Assembly (NCBI GenBank): GCA_934589155.1
Contig: CAKTNP010000005.1
Span: 1 to 64,000 of the forward strand
Direction of reading: 5' to 3'
Source: an uncultured Oscillospiraceae bacterium
Lineage (GTDB): Bacteria > Bacillota > Clostridia > Oscillospirales > Oscillospiraceae
DNA length: 64,000 bases
Shown: piece after piece, positions 1 through 9,104 of the stretch
Layout: each line of letters starts with the position of its first letter
Numbering within the stretch: position 1 is the stretch's first letter
Translations under genes and position numbers: made by a program
The notes under the pieces: generated by a model
Databases searched by the model: none
What the model saw: only the letters and a program-made list of their open reading frames with translations
Told to the model about the DNA's origin: nothing

Positions 1-14
1 ATTAGACATAAACA

Positions 15-48
15 AATCCTCCGCATGGTCTAAGCCATACGGAGGATT
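15..48 (-). terminator. Hairpin terminator after rlmA
   Basis: A 14-bp stem (one G-U pair, 6-nt loop) lies about 70 bases beyond the rlmA stop. On the minus strand it is followed by TTTGTTTATG, a weak U tract. It most likely ends the rlmA operon. Confidence 0.6.
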
Positions 49-120
49 AACTGTTTTACGGACACCCGTCTATCGGACGGGGACTTCCTCTATTATGAAA
101 AGAATCACAGGTATAAGGAG

Positions 121-936
121 TCAGGCTTCTTTTTCAAAGGTCAGAAGCAGGAAGGACAGGGTGAGGTCGATTTCCCGAAGGGCCCGGAGCCGGTCCATGC
201 TCTCCTTTCCCGTGCGGTGGATGTAGGGGGTCATGGAGAACAGAGCCCGGATCAGGTCGGGGCCGTTCAGATGGACGGGATAGGTGAGCTTTTCCCTGCC
301 CGTCTGCCGGAAGCCGGGCAGGGCGTGCTTGTCCTCCCGGTTTTCGTAGGGCTCGTCATAAATGGCGGCTTTCAACTCCCACAGGTGCTCCGTACCGGGC
401 ACCGCCAGGATCACCCGGCCGCCGGGGGCCAGGACCCGGGTGAATTCCTCCGGAGGAGCGGGGGCGAAAAGGGACAGGATCAGGTCGGCGCAATGATCCG
501 ACACCGGCAGACGGTAACTGCTGGCGGTGATATACCGGGTGCGCTTGTCCCGCTTGGCGGCGTAGTTGGCGGCGGCCTTGGAAATGTCTGCCCCCAGGGC
601 CTCCACGGTCCGGCCGGAGGATACCAGGGCCTCCGTCACCGCCCGGGTGTAGTACCCTTCGCCGCAGCCCGCGTCCAGGAGCCGCACCGGGTCCGGGGCC
701 AGAGACAGGGTGAGGCGGCACAGAGCCTCCCGCAGGGGCGCATAGGCGCCGCTGTCCAGAAATTGCCGTCGGGCAGCTACCATTTCCCGGTTGTCTCCGG
801 TGAGCTCCCCGGCCTTTTTCCCCAGAAGCAGATTGCAGTAGCCCGAGGCCGCCAGATCGAACCGATGGCCTTGTCTACAGCCCAGGGTCCCGTCCATGGG
901 GGTCAGGGGGCTGCCGCAGTTGGGACAGATCAGCAT
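121..936 (-). CDS. rlmA: 23S rRNA (guanine-N1-)-methyltransferase, RlmA family
   Basis: SAM-dependent methylation of a guanine in hairpin 35 of 23S rRNA is the family role. The N-terminus has the diagnostic zinc knuckle (C4, C7, C20, H24), then the signature GDNREMV-ARRQFLDSG, then the SAM-binding motif LLDAGCGEGYY at about residues 86-96. The length of 271 aa is normal. I chose the ATG at 936 because AGAAGG sits 6 bases upstream; a GTG at 942 would make a GTGA overlap with the preceding gene but has no room for a ribosome site. It is the last gene of a three-gene minus-strand operon with two membrane proteins. Whether it is the RlmA(I) or RlmA(II) subtype cannot be told here. Confidence 0.9.
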   Translation of the reverse strand: MLICPNCGSPLTPMDGTLGCRQGHRFDLAASGYCNLLLGKKAGELTGDNREMVAARRQFLDSGAYAPLREALCRLTLSLAPDPVRLLDAGCGEGYYTRAVTEALVSSGRTVEALGADISKAAANYAAKRDKRTRYITASSYRLPVSDHCADLILSLFAPAPPEEFTRVLAPGGRVILAVPGTEHLWELKAAIYDEPYENREDKHALPGFRQTGREKLTYPVHLNGPDLIRALFSMTPYIHRTGKESMDRLRALREIDLTLSFLLLTFEKEA

Positions 937-938
937 AT

Positions 939-1715
939 TCACCCTTCTTCGACCAGGGGCCGGGCCCGGCGCCGGGCACCCATAAGCTCAAATTTCCGAT
1001 AAATGAGGTTCACAAGGGACATATAGCCCAGCAATATCGGCAGGGCCGGAAGCTCGAAGAGGAAGGGCTTGGGGATCAGCTTCCACAGCAGATTCAGGGC
1101 GCTGATGTCGGCACCGTAGGTGAAGAAATAGTTGGCCTGGGGGCAGGGGCCCTGGCGCAGGAGGGTATTGACAAGGTGGGCCGCCACGCCAAGCAAAAGG
1201 AACAGGGCCAGGATCCCCGGCTCGTCCTTGACCCGGGGGGTGTAAAAGCCCAGAGAGGACAGGCTGAGGCCGCAGACGATAAGCAGGGCGTGGGTCAGGT
1301 AATAGCCCAGCATCCGGGGCAGGAAGGGAGAGAAATCCCGGAAGGAGGCCTCCGGGAAGATCAGGGCCAGCAGGGCACCCAGGGGCGCCACGAAGAAGGC
1401 AAAGCCCAGGATCTGCCGCTTTTTGGTGAGGATCCCCAGGGGAATGAGAAACAGGTTGATGTTGCACAGCTGCAGAGGCAGCTCCGACAGCCAGTTGAAC
1501 CGGGTGAGGCCGGACAGGGAAAGAAAACCGACGTCCCGGGACAGGGCGAACTTATAGGAGAAAAACAGGAGGATATTGAAAAAGCTCAGGCCGCAGAGGA
1601 ACCGGGCCCGCTGGGCTTCGGTTTTTTCCTGGCTGCTGTGCCAGATCAGGACGATTGCGCCGGCAATCAGGAAAAGCATGGCCCAGAAGGGACCGTTAAA
1701 TGGTTTAAGGATCAT
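939..1715 (-). CDS. YwaF/TIGR02206-type integral membrane protein
   Basis: This 258-aa protein has about six or seven hydrophobic segments and matches the YwaF-like family of unknown function; the stretch LPLQLCNINLFLIPLG is typical. I placed the start at ATG 1715, which overlaps the end of the PAP2 gene by 11 bases. A longer reading frame upstream to 1886 is only a shadow of that gene. The stop abuts rlmA, so the three genes are probably co-transcribed. No catalytic motif is visible; a transport or membrane-remodelling role is only a guess. Confidence 0.75.
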   Translation of the reverse strand: MILKPFNGPFWAMLFLIAGAIVLIWHSSQEKTEAQRARFLCGLSFFNILLFFSYKFALSRDVGFLSLSGLTRFNWLSELPLQLCNINLFLIPLGILTKKRQILGFAFFVAPLGALLALIFPEASFRDFSPFLPRMLGYYLTHALLIVCGLSLSSLGFYTPRVKDEPGILALFLLLGVAAHLVNTLLRQGPCPQANYFFTYGADISALNLLWKLIPKPFLFELPALPILLGYMSLVNLIYRKFELMGARRRARPLVEEG

Positions 1716-2337
1716 GTGACGCTCTCTTTCTGTAATGCAGGCACACAAGAATATGGACCAGGACGGCCAGGCTGACCCCGGCGAACAGGTCCAGAACGGA
1801 GTGCTGCTTGACGAACACGGTGGACAGGCAGATGAGGACCGCCAAAAGGAGGGACCCGGCCCGAAGGGCTGGGTGCCGCTTGCCAAACGCTCCGTGGAAG
1901 GTGGACAGGTGGATGGCCACGGCCTCGTAGCAGTGGAGACTGGGGAATACGTTCACGGGGCTGTCGCTGGCGTAGATCAGGCGGCATAGGGCGGAGAACA
2001 GGTCCCGGCCCTGGGGCGTGGGGCGGAAGTCGATGGCGCTGGGATAGAGGAGGAAAACAAGACCGCAGAAATAGGCACCGGAAAACAGAGTCAGAACCTG
2101 GCGGCGAAACCGATGGGGATCCGTGAAGCACATATAGAGCATGGCTCCCGGTACATAGCAGAACCAGATACAGTAGGGGACGATGAAGCCGGGGAGAAAG
2201 GGAATCCGATCGTCTAAAGGGGCGTGAATAATGTGCCGGGGACCAACATACCGCTGGGAGACAAAGTAAAAGGTGCTCAGGACCAAAAACAGACCGAAGA
2301 ACAGCAGGTCCCTATGTTTTTTAAAGAATCGGGGCAA
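1705..2337 (-). CDS. PAP2-superfamily membrane phosphatase
   Basis: A 210-aa membrane protein with the PAP2 phosphatase motifs FPSLHC (residues 131-136) and, after a membrane segment, KQHSVLDLFAG (177-187) carrying the catalytic His179 and Asp183. The arginine usual in the third motif (SRxxxxxH) is replaced by Thr, as in Aur1/inositolphosphotransferase-like members. The substrate may be a lipid phosphate or phospholipid. The start is TTG at 2337, supported by AGGAGG 8 bases upstream and by a promoter at 2370-2398. It is the first gene of the operon that runs to rlmA. Confidence 0.8.
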   Translation of the reverse strand: MPRFFKKHRDLLFFGLFLVLSTFYFVSQRYVGPRHIIHAPLDDRIPFLPGFIVPYCIWFCYVPGAMLYMCFTDPHRFRRQVLTLFSGAYFCGLVFLLYPSAIDFRPTPQGRDLFSALCRLIYASDSPVNVFPSLHCYEAVAIHLSTFHGAFGKRHPALRAGSLLLAVLICLSTVFVKQHSVLDLFAGVSLAVLVHILVCLHYRKRASHDP

Positions 2338-2369
2338 GATAGGGACCTCCTGCTTGGACAGATAAGTCC

Positions 2370-2398
2370 ATAATACTCGATTTTTTGGGGAAAAGCAA
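2370..2398 (-). promoter_or_regulatory. Promoter of the PAP2-ywaF-rlmA operon
   Basis: TTGCTT, 17 bases, TATTAT read on the minus strand, about 30 bases before the TTG start. It lies in the divergent gap shared with the beta-mannosidase gene. Confidence 0.65.
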
Positions 2399-2486
2399 CT
2401 GATTTTAGGAAATCTTAAGGATTTCGGAGCATGAAGGCATTGACGCCCATGGAAGAATGCCCCTATTTTTCGGAGAAAATGCCGTC

Positions 2487-2515
2487 TTGCGCCGATCCGG
2501 GTTCTGTGCTAGAAT
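2487..2515 (+). promoter_or_regulatory. Promoter of the beta-mannosidase gene
   Basis: TTGCGC, 17 bases, TAGAAT, ending 32 bases before the chosen ATG. No operator-like palindrome is visible next to it. Confidence 0.5.
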
Positions 2516-2547
2516 GATTCCGGAATATGTTAAAATGGAGGTTCACT

Positions 2548-4968
2548 ATGATCCAGGAAATCAGAAATTGGACCCTGCATTATGAGGATGTGGAGCCGCT
2601 GACGGGAAGCGTTCCCTGCTCCATGTACTCCCTGCTGCTGGCCGGTGGGAAGATGGAGGATCCGTTTTACCGCATGAACGAATATGAGGCCCGGGACCTC
2701 AGCGAAAAGGACTGCGAAATGACCGCCTCCTTCTCCGCCTCCGAAGAGGAGCGGGCAGAGGAGCGGCAGCTGCTGCGGTTCTACGGCGTGGACACCCTGG
2801 CGGATATTTATCTCAACGGCAGGCTGCTGGGCCATGCCGAAAACATGCACAGGACCTGGGAATATGACGTGAAGGGCCTGTTGCAGGCGGAAAACACCGT
2901 AAAGATCCACTTCTACTCCCCCCTGAAGGCGGCCCGGGAGGCGGCCATCCGCTATCCCGTCTGGGGCTCCGCTCCGGTGGAGGGCCACCAGCACGTCCGC
3001 AAGTCCCACTGCATGTACGGTTGGGACTGGGGCCCCTGCCTGCCGGACATGGGCCTGTACCGGCCCGTGAAGCTGGAAACCTATTCTGACGCCGAGGTCC
3101 GGGACGTGTGGGTCCGTCAGCGCCATGAAGAGGGCAAGGTCGTTCTGCACATCACCGCCGAGGCCGATTTCCCCCGGGGAGAGCTGCCCCTGTCCGTGAC
3201 GGTGTACGATCCTGACGGGGCCGCAGTGGCCCAGGCCGACAGTCTGGAGGACCTGACCATTGAAAAGCCCCGGCTCTGGTGGCCCAACGGCTGGGGCGAG
3301 CATCCCCTCTACACCGTCACCGTGCAGGCCAAGAAGGACGGGACGGTCTGTGCCGAAAAATCCGTGAAGATCGGCCTGCGGACCATGACCGTCAGTTTGA
3401 ATCCCGACCAGTGGGGTAAGGAATTCTGCTTCGTGGTCAACGGCAAGAAGCTCTTTGCCATGGGCGCCGACTACATCCCCGAGGACAACATCCTGGCGCG
3501 GGTGACGCCGGAGCGGACCCGGGAGCTGATGGAGGATTGCGTCCGGGCCAACTATAATTGCGTCCGGGTCTGGGGCGGCGGCTACTATCCCGATGATTTC
3601 TTCTTCGATGCCTGCGACGAAAAGGGCCTTATCGTATGGCTGGACTTTATGTTCGCCTGCGCCGATTACCGCCTGTCTAAGAAGTTCAAGGAGAACATCA
3701 TTCCCGAGTTTATCGAGAATCTGAAGCGGCTGCGGAACCGGGCCAGCCTGGGTCTGCTCTGCGGCAACAACGAAAACGAGACTGCCTGGCTCAACTGGGG
3801 TATGCCCCAGAATCAGCGGACGAAGTTAGACTATCTGGAGCTGTTCGAGGGGATCCTGCCGGACATCTGCGAGGAGTATGCTCCCGACACCTTCTATTGG
3901 CCCTCCAGCCCCTCCTCCGGCGGCGGATTCCAGGATCCGGCCGACGAGAACCGGGGAGACACGCACTGCTGGAGCGTGTGGCACGGCGGTCAGCCCTTCA
4001 CCTTCTACAGGTCCACCTATTTCCGCTTCTGCTCCGAGTTCGGCTTCGAGTCCTTCCCCAACATCAAGACCTGCCGGGAGTTCTCCCTGCCCGAGGACCG
4101 GAACCCCTTCACCAAGGTCATGGAGAGCCACCAGAAGTGCATCGCCGGAAACCAGAAGATCCTGAACTACATGTCCGCGGACTATCTGTTCCCCAAGGAT
4201 TTCGACAGCTTCGTCTACGCCTCCCAGCTTCTCCAGGCCGACGCCATGCGCTTTGCCATCGAGCACTGGCGGGCCAACCGGGGACGGTGCATGGGCGCCC
4301 TGTATTGGCAGCTCAACGACTGCTGGCCCGTGGCCAGCTGGGCCTCCATCGACTCCGCCGGACGGTGGAAGGCACTGCACTACGACGCCAAGCGGTCCTT
4401 TGCGCCTCTCATGCTGGCGGCCTTTGAGGAGGGCACCCAGGCCTCCTTCGCCGTGTGCAACGAGAGCCTCCGGGACCGGGAGCTGACGGTGTCCTGGCGG
4501 ATCCTGGACCGGGACTTCAAGGAGTACGGCAAGGGGACCATTCCCGTCCACTCCGCCGCCCTGTCCGCAGTGAAGATCCCGGAGACGGACTTCGCCCTCT
4601 ATCTGGAGGGAGACCTGGATCATCGGTATCTGGCCTTTGCACTTTTGGATGAGGAAGGGACCGTCATTTCCAAAAAGGCTGTGCTCTTTGAAAAGCCCAA
4701 GCACTTCCAGTGGAAGAAGCCGGAGATCGCCGTGACCTTCGGGGAGAAAGACGGTAAGACTGCCATTACCCTCCGGGCCGGCACCTTTGTGAAGGGCCTG
4801 TGTCTGTCCTTCCGGGATACGGATCTGGTGCTGTCGGACAACTACTTCGATCTTGTGGACGGGGAGGCCGTCACCGTCACCGTGGACAAGGTCATGTCCG
4901 GCCCCGCCGACGCCGAGACCCTGAGAAGCAGCCTGGAGCTGTGCAGCGTCTGCGACATCGCGGAATAA
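2548..4968 (+). CDS. Beta-mannosidase, glycoside hydrolase family 2
   Basis: An 806-aa GH2 enzyme expected to release mannose from beta-mannosides such as mannan oligosaccharides or N-glycan cores. The N-terminal sugar-binding domain contains HVRKSHCMYGWDWGP, typical of Man2A-type enzymes. The TIM barrel has GNNENE, with Glu409 as the likely acid/base, and CSEFGFES, with Glu497 as the likely nucleophile. There is no signal peptide, so it acts in the cytoplasm on imported oligosaccharides. I start at ATG 2548 because GGAGG lies 6 bases upstream; an in-frame ATG at 2527 is too close to the promoter. It is a single gene without transporter neighbours. Confidence 0.9.
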   Translation: MIQEIRNWTLHYEDVEPLTGSVPCSMYSLLLAGGKMEDPFYRMNEYEARDLSEKDCEMTASFSASEEERAEERQLLRFYGVDTLADIYLNGRLLGHAENMHRTWEYDVKGLLQAENTVKIHFYSPLKAAREAAIRYPVWGSAPVEGHQHVRKSHCMYGWDWGPCLPDMGLYRPVKLETYSDAEVRDVWVRQRHEEGKVVLHITAEADFPRGELPLSVTVYDPDGAAVAQADSLEDLTIEKPRLWWPNGWGEHPLYTVTVQAKKDGTVCAEKSVKIGLRTMTVSLNPDQWGKEFCFVVNGKKLFAMGADYIPEDNILARVTPERTRELMEDCVRANYNCVRVWGGGYYPDDFFFDACDEKGLIVWLDFMFACADYRLSKKFKENIIPEFIENLKRLRNRASLGLLCGNNENETAWLNWGMPQNQRTKLDYLELFEGILPDICEEYAPDTFYWPSSPSSGGGFQDPADENRGDTHCWSVWHGGQPFTFYRSTYFRFCSEFGFESFPNIKTCREFSLPEDRNPFTKVMESHQKCIAGNQKILNYMSADYLFPKDFDSFVYASQLLQADAMRFAIEHWRANRGRCMGALYWQLNDCWPVASWASIDSAGRWKALHYDAKRSFAPLMLAAFEEGTQASFAVCNESLRDRELTVSWRILDRDFKEYGKGTIPVHSAALSAVKIPETDFALYLEGDLDHRYLAFALLDEEGTVISKKAVLFEKPKHFQWKKPEIAVTFGEKDGKTAITLRAGTFVKGLCLSFRDTDLVLSDNYFDLVDGEAVTVTVDKVMSGPADAETLRSSLELCSVCDIAE

Positions 4969-5004
4969 GAACATTCCAATTTTCAAAAGATGGGAAAATT
5001 CCCG

Positions 5005-5041
5005 TTTTTCCGGGTTTCCTTTACCGGAGACCCGGAAAAAA
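5005..5041. repeat. Inverted repeat after the beta-mannosidase gene
   Basis: Arms of 11 bases (5005-5015 and 5030-5040) pair perfectly. The T run is on the 5' side and the A run on the 3' side, the reverse of a classical terminator, so its role is uncertain. Confidence 0.35.
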
Positions 5042-5105
5042 CAGGGATAGTCCCGGAATGTCAAGCAATTTGTCAACAATCTTACAGAACCGCCCCGCAG
5101 TTTTG

Positions 5106-5148
5106 TACAAAACGGATACTTTACAGAAAGAAATCCGTATTGTATAAT
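5106..5148 (+). promoter_or_regulatory. GAPDH promoter with flanking inverted repeat
   Basis: TTTACA (5120-5125), 17 bases, TATAAT (5143-5148). A 12-base inverted repeat matching at 11 of 12 positions (5106-5117 and 5133-5144) brackets the -35 box and reaches the -10 box, as a repressor site would. The pattern fits neither Rex nor the known CggR site. Confidence 0.65.
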
Positions 5149-5234
5149 GAATTCGCTCGGGATATACCGATTTCGAGCGCGTGATCTTTTCAAGAACGCC
5201 GGAAGGGCGTCATTTTGAAATGGAGGAAATATAC

Positions 5235-6266
5235 ATGTCTGTCAAAGTTGCAATTAATGGTTTTGGCCGTATCGGCCGTCTGGCTTTCCGTCAGATGTTC
5301 GGCGCTGAGGGCTATGAGGTCGTGGCCATCAACGATCTGACCTCTGCCAAGATGCTGGCTCACCTGCTGAAGTACGACTCCACCCAGGGCAACTACGTCG
5401 CTCAGGGCCACACTGTCGACTATCACGAGGGCGAGGACGAGGACAACTACATCGTTGTCGACGGCAAGAAGATCGTTATCTACAAGAAGCCCAACGCTGC
5501 CGAGCTGCCCTGGGGTCAGATCGGCGTGGACGTGGTGCTGGAGTGCACCGGCTTCTACACCAGCAAGGCTAAGGCTCAGGCTCACATCGACGCCGGCGCC
5601 AAGAAGGTCGTTATTTCCGCTCCTGCCGGCAACGACCTGCCCACCATCGTCTACAACGTCAACCACAAGACCCTGACCAAGGACGACAAGATCATCTCCG
5701 CCGCTTCCTGCACCACCAACTGCCTGGCTCCCATGGCTAAGGCTCTGAACGACCTGGCTCCCATCGAGTCCGGCATTATGTGCACCATCCACGCTTACAC
5801 CGGCGACCAGATGCCTCTGGACGGCCCCCAGCGTAAGGGCGACCTCCGTCGGAGCCGCGCTGCCGCTGTGAACATCGTTCCCAACTCCACCGGCGCTGCC
5901 AAGGCCATCGGCCTGGTCATCCCCGAGCTGAACGGCAAGCTGATCGGCGCTGCTCAGCGTGTGCCCACCCCCACCGGCTCCACCACCATCCTGAACGCTG
6001 TTGTGAAGGGCACCGTGACCGTGGACCAGATCAACGCCCAGATGAAGGCTGAGGCCACCGAGTCCTTCGGCTACAACACCGACGAGATCGTTTCCTCCGA
6101 CATCATCGGTATGCGCTACGGCTCCCTGTTCGATGCCACCCAGACCATGGTCGTGAACCTGGACAACGGCACCTCTCAGGTGCAGGTCGTGTCCTGGTAC
6201 GACAACGAGAACTCCTACACCTCTCAGATGGTCCGTACCATTAAGTACTTCGCCGAGCTGGGCTAA
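5235..6266 (+). CDS. gap: Type I glyceraldehyde-3-phosphate dehydrogenase
   Basis: This is the glycolytic enzyme that oxidises glyceraldehyde-3-phosphate to 1,3-bisphosphoglycerate with NAD. The Rossmann motif NGFGRIG opens the protein, and the catalytic Cys159 sits in [11 protein letters not shown]. At 343 aa it is slightly longer than the common 335. ATG 5235 has GGAGG 8 bases upstream; a longer in-frame extension to 5181 has no ribosome site. Codon use shifts to GCT, CGT and GTT against the GC-rich neighbours, the mark of a very highly expressed gene. It is monocistronic, with its own promoter and a strong terminator, and is not next to pgk or tpi. Confidence 0.95.
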   Translation: MSVKVAINGFGRIGRLAFRQMFGAEGYEVVAINDLTSAKMLAHLLKYDSTQGNYVAQGHTVDYHEGEDEDNYIVVDGKKIVIYKKPNAAELPWGQIGVDVVLECTGFYTSKAKAQAHIDAGAKKVVISAPAGNDLPTIVYNVNHKTLTKDDKIISAASCTTNCLAPMAKALNDLAPIESGIMCTIHAYTGDQMPLDGPQRKGDLRRSRAAAVNIVPNSTGAAKAIGLVIPELNGKLIGAAQRVPTPTGSTTILNAVVKGTVTVDQINAQMKAEATESFGYNTDEIVSSDIIGMRYGSLFDATQTMVVNLDNGTSQVQVVSWYDNENSYTSQMVRTIKYFAELG

Positions 6267-6290
6267 TTCGAGTTCTGACCTAAGCACATT

Positions 6291-6321
6291 GCCGCCCCGG
6301 AGAATCCGGGGCGGCTTTTTT
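6291..6321 (+). terminator. GAPDH terminator
   Basis: A perfect 10-bp stem GCCGCCCCGG with a 5-base loop, followed by six T residues, 24 bases after the stop codon. Confidence 0.95.
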
Positions 6322-6376
6322 GTGCCGTAAACGGAAAAAGGGGCGGCGCCGGAAGATCGGGGCCGCTCCTGTGCGC

Positions 6377-6411
6377 AAAAGGCCCCCGCCGGTCCAATAC
6401 CGGCGGGGGCC
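6377..6411 (-). terminator. Terminator of the acyltransferase gene
   Basis: A 13-bp perfect stem (6381-6393 with 6399-6411) followed on the minus strand by TTTTGCG, right after the stop at 6424. Confidence 0.85.
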
Positions 6412-6423
6412 TTCGCAAATCGA

Positions 6424-7119
6424 TCAAAGCAGAAGGTAAGTCAGGGCTTCTAAAATGGGCTGGTGGAGCAGGTAAATGGACAGAGAGTGCCTGCCGCACC
6501 AACTGAGGGCCCGGACGGGGAAGGCGGCGGTGCTGACCTTGGGGAACAGGGTCCGCTTTTCCCGGTACAGGGTCCTACCAAGGGTCATACCCAGAAGGAA
6601 CCAGCCCAGGTTCGGGGCCAGGGGGAAGTAGTCGCTGGACACGAAGCCCTCAGCCATGAGGCCCAGAGGGAACAGGAACCGGGGCGTTACGTAGAAGGTT
6701 CGGAACCAATAACCCAGGCCGATGAGGGGCAGGGCCAGCAGGATCAGGGCCCACAGGGGCAGTCGGTTCAGTCCCTGACCCAGGATCATACAGAGCCCCA
6801 GACAGTGGAGCACGCCAAACCAGATGACAATGTCCGGGCCGGAGAGGCCCAGACGGTATATGGTCCAGGTCACCAAGCTGCACAGCATACCGGCGCAAAA
6901 GACCAGGGCGCCCCAGGCATAGCCCCGGTGACCCAGGGTCAGGCAGACACCGGAGATCAGCAGGAACAGGACCCCGCCCCAATTCCGAAGCAGGGAGAAG
7001 AGCCAGGAGCCTTCATAGTCGAAGCCCTTGATGTCCAGGATCAGGTGGATGGCCACCATGAACAGGATGCACAGACCCCGGAAGGCGTCCAGCTCCCAGA
7101 TCCGTTCTTTCTTGGTCAT
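6424..7119 (-). CDS. DUF1624 / heparan-alpha-glucosaminide N-acetyltransferase-like membrane protein
   Basis: A 231-aa protein with about seven membrane segments. Its N-terminus, WELDAFRGLCILFMVAIHLILD, is the start of the HGSNAT catalytic-like domain, a membrane acyltransferase fold. It probably transfers an acyl group across the membrane to a glycan, but the substrate is unknown. Its ATG overlaps the stop of the acyl-CoA ligase gene by 4 bases (ATGA), so the two are translationally coupled and the ligase may supply the activated acyl group. That link is an inference. Confidence 0.75.
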   Translation of the reverse strand: MTKKERIWELDAFRGLCILFMVAIHLILDIKGFDYEGSWLFSLLRNWGGVLFLLISGVCLTLGHRGYAWGALVFCAGMLCSLVTWTIYRLGLSGPDIVIWFGVLHCLGLCMILGQGLNRLPLWALILLALPLIGLGYWFRTFYVTPRFLFPLGLMAEGFVSSDYFPLAPNLGWFLLGMTLGRTLYREKRTLFPKVSTAAFPVRALSWCGRHSLSIYLLHQPILEALTYLLL

Positions 7120-8921
7120 TCTTTGGACTCGGCGGGTTCCTGAGCTTGAGGAGCGGACTGTGCGGCGGCCTCCGCCGCAGCTTCGGAAGAGGGGGCTACG
7201 CCGCCGTTGGCCTCCTCCTCCAGAACCCGATAGGCCACCTTGCCCACCAGAGTCTTGGGCAGTTCCTTCCGGAACTCGATCTCCCGGGGTATGGCGTACT
7301 TGGCGATGCGCTTGGCGCAGTAGGCCAGGATCTCCTGGCGCAGTTCCTCCGTGGGCTCCACGCCGGGCTTGGGCACGATGTAGGCCTTGACTCGTTGGAC
7401 CCGGTAGGGATCCTTCACGCCGATGACGCAGGAAATGAGGACCTTTTCATGGCCGTCAATGACATTTTCCAGCTGGCTGGGGTATACGTTGTAGCCGGAG
7501 GTAACGATCATCCGCTTGATCCGTTGGCGGAAGTACACGAAGCCGTCCTGATCCATGCGGCCCAGGTCGCCGGTGTGGAGCCAGATCCGGCCCTCGGGAT
7601 GGCGGCGCAGGGTGTGGGCGGTCTCCTCGGGGTTGTCCATGTAGCCCATCATCACCGTGGGACCGGAGATACAGATTTCGCCGTCGGTATTGGCGGGCAG
7701 TTCCTCGGTGGTGCCGGGCTTGACAATCTTATAGTAGGTATCGGGGAAGGGAACGCCGATGGAGCCGGACCGGGCGTAATCCTTGGGGGTCAGGCAGGAG
7801 GCGGTGACGCACTCGGTGGTGCCGTAGCCCTCCCGGATCTGGATCTTGGCGTTGTGATTTTTCAGGAAGGTGTCTACTTTCTTCTTCAGCTCCACGGACA
7901 GGCTGTCGCCGCCGGCGAACATGCCCTGGAGGAAGCTCAGGTCCGCGCCGTCCAGGTTGTCCGCCCGGAGCAGGGCCTCGAACAGGGTGGGGACGCCGGG
8001 AATGATGTTGGGCTTTTTCTTCTTCAGGGTCTCGGCGTAGATCTTTACGTTGAACTGGGGCAGGAGGATGCAGGTGGCGCCGGCGATGAGAGCGGTGTGG
8101 ATGCCGATGCCCAGGCCGAAGCCGTGGAACAGGGGCATGACGGAGAGCATCTTCTTGCCGGGCAGATACCGGTTGTTCTCGGCAAAGCCGGAGGCCGCCA
8201 GGGTTTGGAGGCCCAGGGCGTTGAAGTTCATGTTGGAGAGCATGATGCCCTTGGTGGTGCCGGTGGTGCCGCCGGAGTACAAAATAGCGCCGCAGTCGTC
8301 ATAGCTGCCCATATCCTGGGGCAGATTCCCCTTGAACCGGCGACCGGCCTGGATGAAGTCGTTCCAGAGGATGTAGCCGGTGCGGGGCAGTTTCTGGGTG
8401 GCTCGGGCGGTCTTGGTCACGGGGTACAGGAGCTTCTTCACCCCGGGCAGCTCGTCCTGGATCTTGGCAATGATGATACGGCAGGGGTTCTCCAGGTCCG
8501 GCAGAATCTGCTCGATCTTATAGAAGAACTGGTCCAGGGTCACGATGGCCTTGCTGTGGGAGGCGTTCAGGTAGAAGGCGATCTCATGAGGGGCGGACAG
8601 GGGATGAATCATATTGGGAATGGCGCCGATCCGGTTCAGGGCGTAGAAGCTGTCCACACCCTGGGGGGAGTTGGGCATACAGATGGTGACCCGGTCGCCC
8701 TTGTGGATGCCCATAGCCTGAAAGGCCTTGGCGGTCAGCTCGATGCGGCGGATGAAGGTCTGATAGGTGGTTCCTTTGCCCATGAACTCATATGCGATGT
8801 TCTCCGGGTATTTTCGGGCCACCTCGGCCAGCAGCTCGAACATGGTCACATGGGGATACTCCAAGGTCTTCGGCGTGGTGCCGTAATAATTCAGCCAGGG
8901 GGCGGAAGCGGATAAGCTCAA
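7116..8921 (-). CDS. Long-chain acyl-CoA ligase-like AMP-forming enzyme
   Basis: This 601-aa member of the ANL superfamily activates a carboxylate with ATP. It has the P-loop YSGGTTGTTKG (about 215-225), the A5 motif EGYGTTEC, the hinge/A8 motif GYNVYPSQLENVI and the A10 lysine region PKTLVGKVAYRVL. The C-terminal 30 residues are an Ala/Glu/Gln-rich tail with no counterpart in typical FadD proteins. The start is TTG at 8921, preceded by AGGAAGG; the next methionines fall inside the domain. A weak -10 (TATAAT on the minus strand, 8996-9001) lies upstream. The fatty-acid length preferred is not readable from sequence. Confidence 0.85.
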   Translation of the reverse strand: MSLSASAPWLNYYGTTPKTLEYPHVTMFELLAEVARKYPENIAYEFMGKGTTYQTFIRRIELTAKAFQAMGIHKGDRVTICMPNSPQGVDSFYALNRIGAIPNMIHPLSAPHEIAFYLNASHSKAIVTLDQFFYKIEQILPDLENPCRIIIAKIQDELPGVKKLLYPVTKTARATQKLPRTGYILWNDFIQAGRRFKGNLPQDMGSYDDCGAILYSGGTTGTTKGIMLSNMNFNALGLQTLAASGFAENNRYLPGKKMLSVMPLFHGFGLGIGIHTALIAGATCILLPQFNVKIYAETLKKKKPNIIPGVPTLFEALLRADNLDGADLSFLQGMFAGGDSLSVELKKKVDTFLKNHNAKIQIREGYGTTECVTASCLTPKDYARSGSIGVPFPDTYYKIVKPGTTEELPANTDGEICISGPTVMMGYMDNPEETAHTLRRHPEGRIWLHTGDLGRMDQDGFVYFRQRIKRMIVTSGYNVYPSQLENVIDGHEKVLISCVIGVKDPYRVQRVKAYIVPKPGVEPTEELRQEILAYCAKRIAKYAIPREIEFRKELPKTLVGKVAYRVLEEEANGGVAPSSEAAAEAAAQSAPQAQEPAESKE

Positions 8922-9049
8922 AGTGATTCCTTCCTTTCATAGGAGCGCCGGAGGTCCGGCTGGGTGAGACGGCAAAAAATGCCGCAAGTACGCTCATTAT
9001 AACATACTTCCCCCAAAAATCCAGAAAAAGTTTTGGGAAGCTCTGGCCA

Positions 9050-9078
9050 TTTACAACGGAGCCTTTTGGGAGTAAAAT
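9050..9078 (+). promoter_or_regulatory. Promoter of the LCP-prdX-gluQ operon
   Basis: TTTACA, 17 bases, TAAAAT, ending 27 bases before the LCP ATG. Confidence 0.65.
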
Positions 9079-9104
9079 AAAAGGAAAACAAGGGAGGCGG
9101 GAAA

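Noticed and set aside
5005..5041. Classical terminator after the beta-mannosidase gene
   Set aside because: The T run is on the wrong side of the stem, so it is listed only as an inverted repeat.
5190..6287. Long antisense frame opposite GAPDH (365 codons)
   Set aside because: It is the mirror of a GC-rich, codon-biased gene; low-complexity Gly/Val/Asp/His-rich translation, no ribosome site, no domain.
7146..8915. 589-codon frame opposite the acyl-CoA ligase
   Set aside because: Gly/His/Val-rich shadow translation; the opposite strand has all motifs of a known enzyme.
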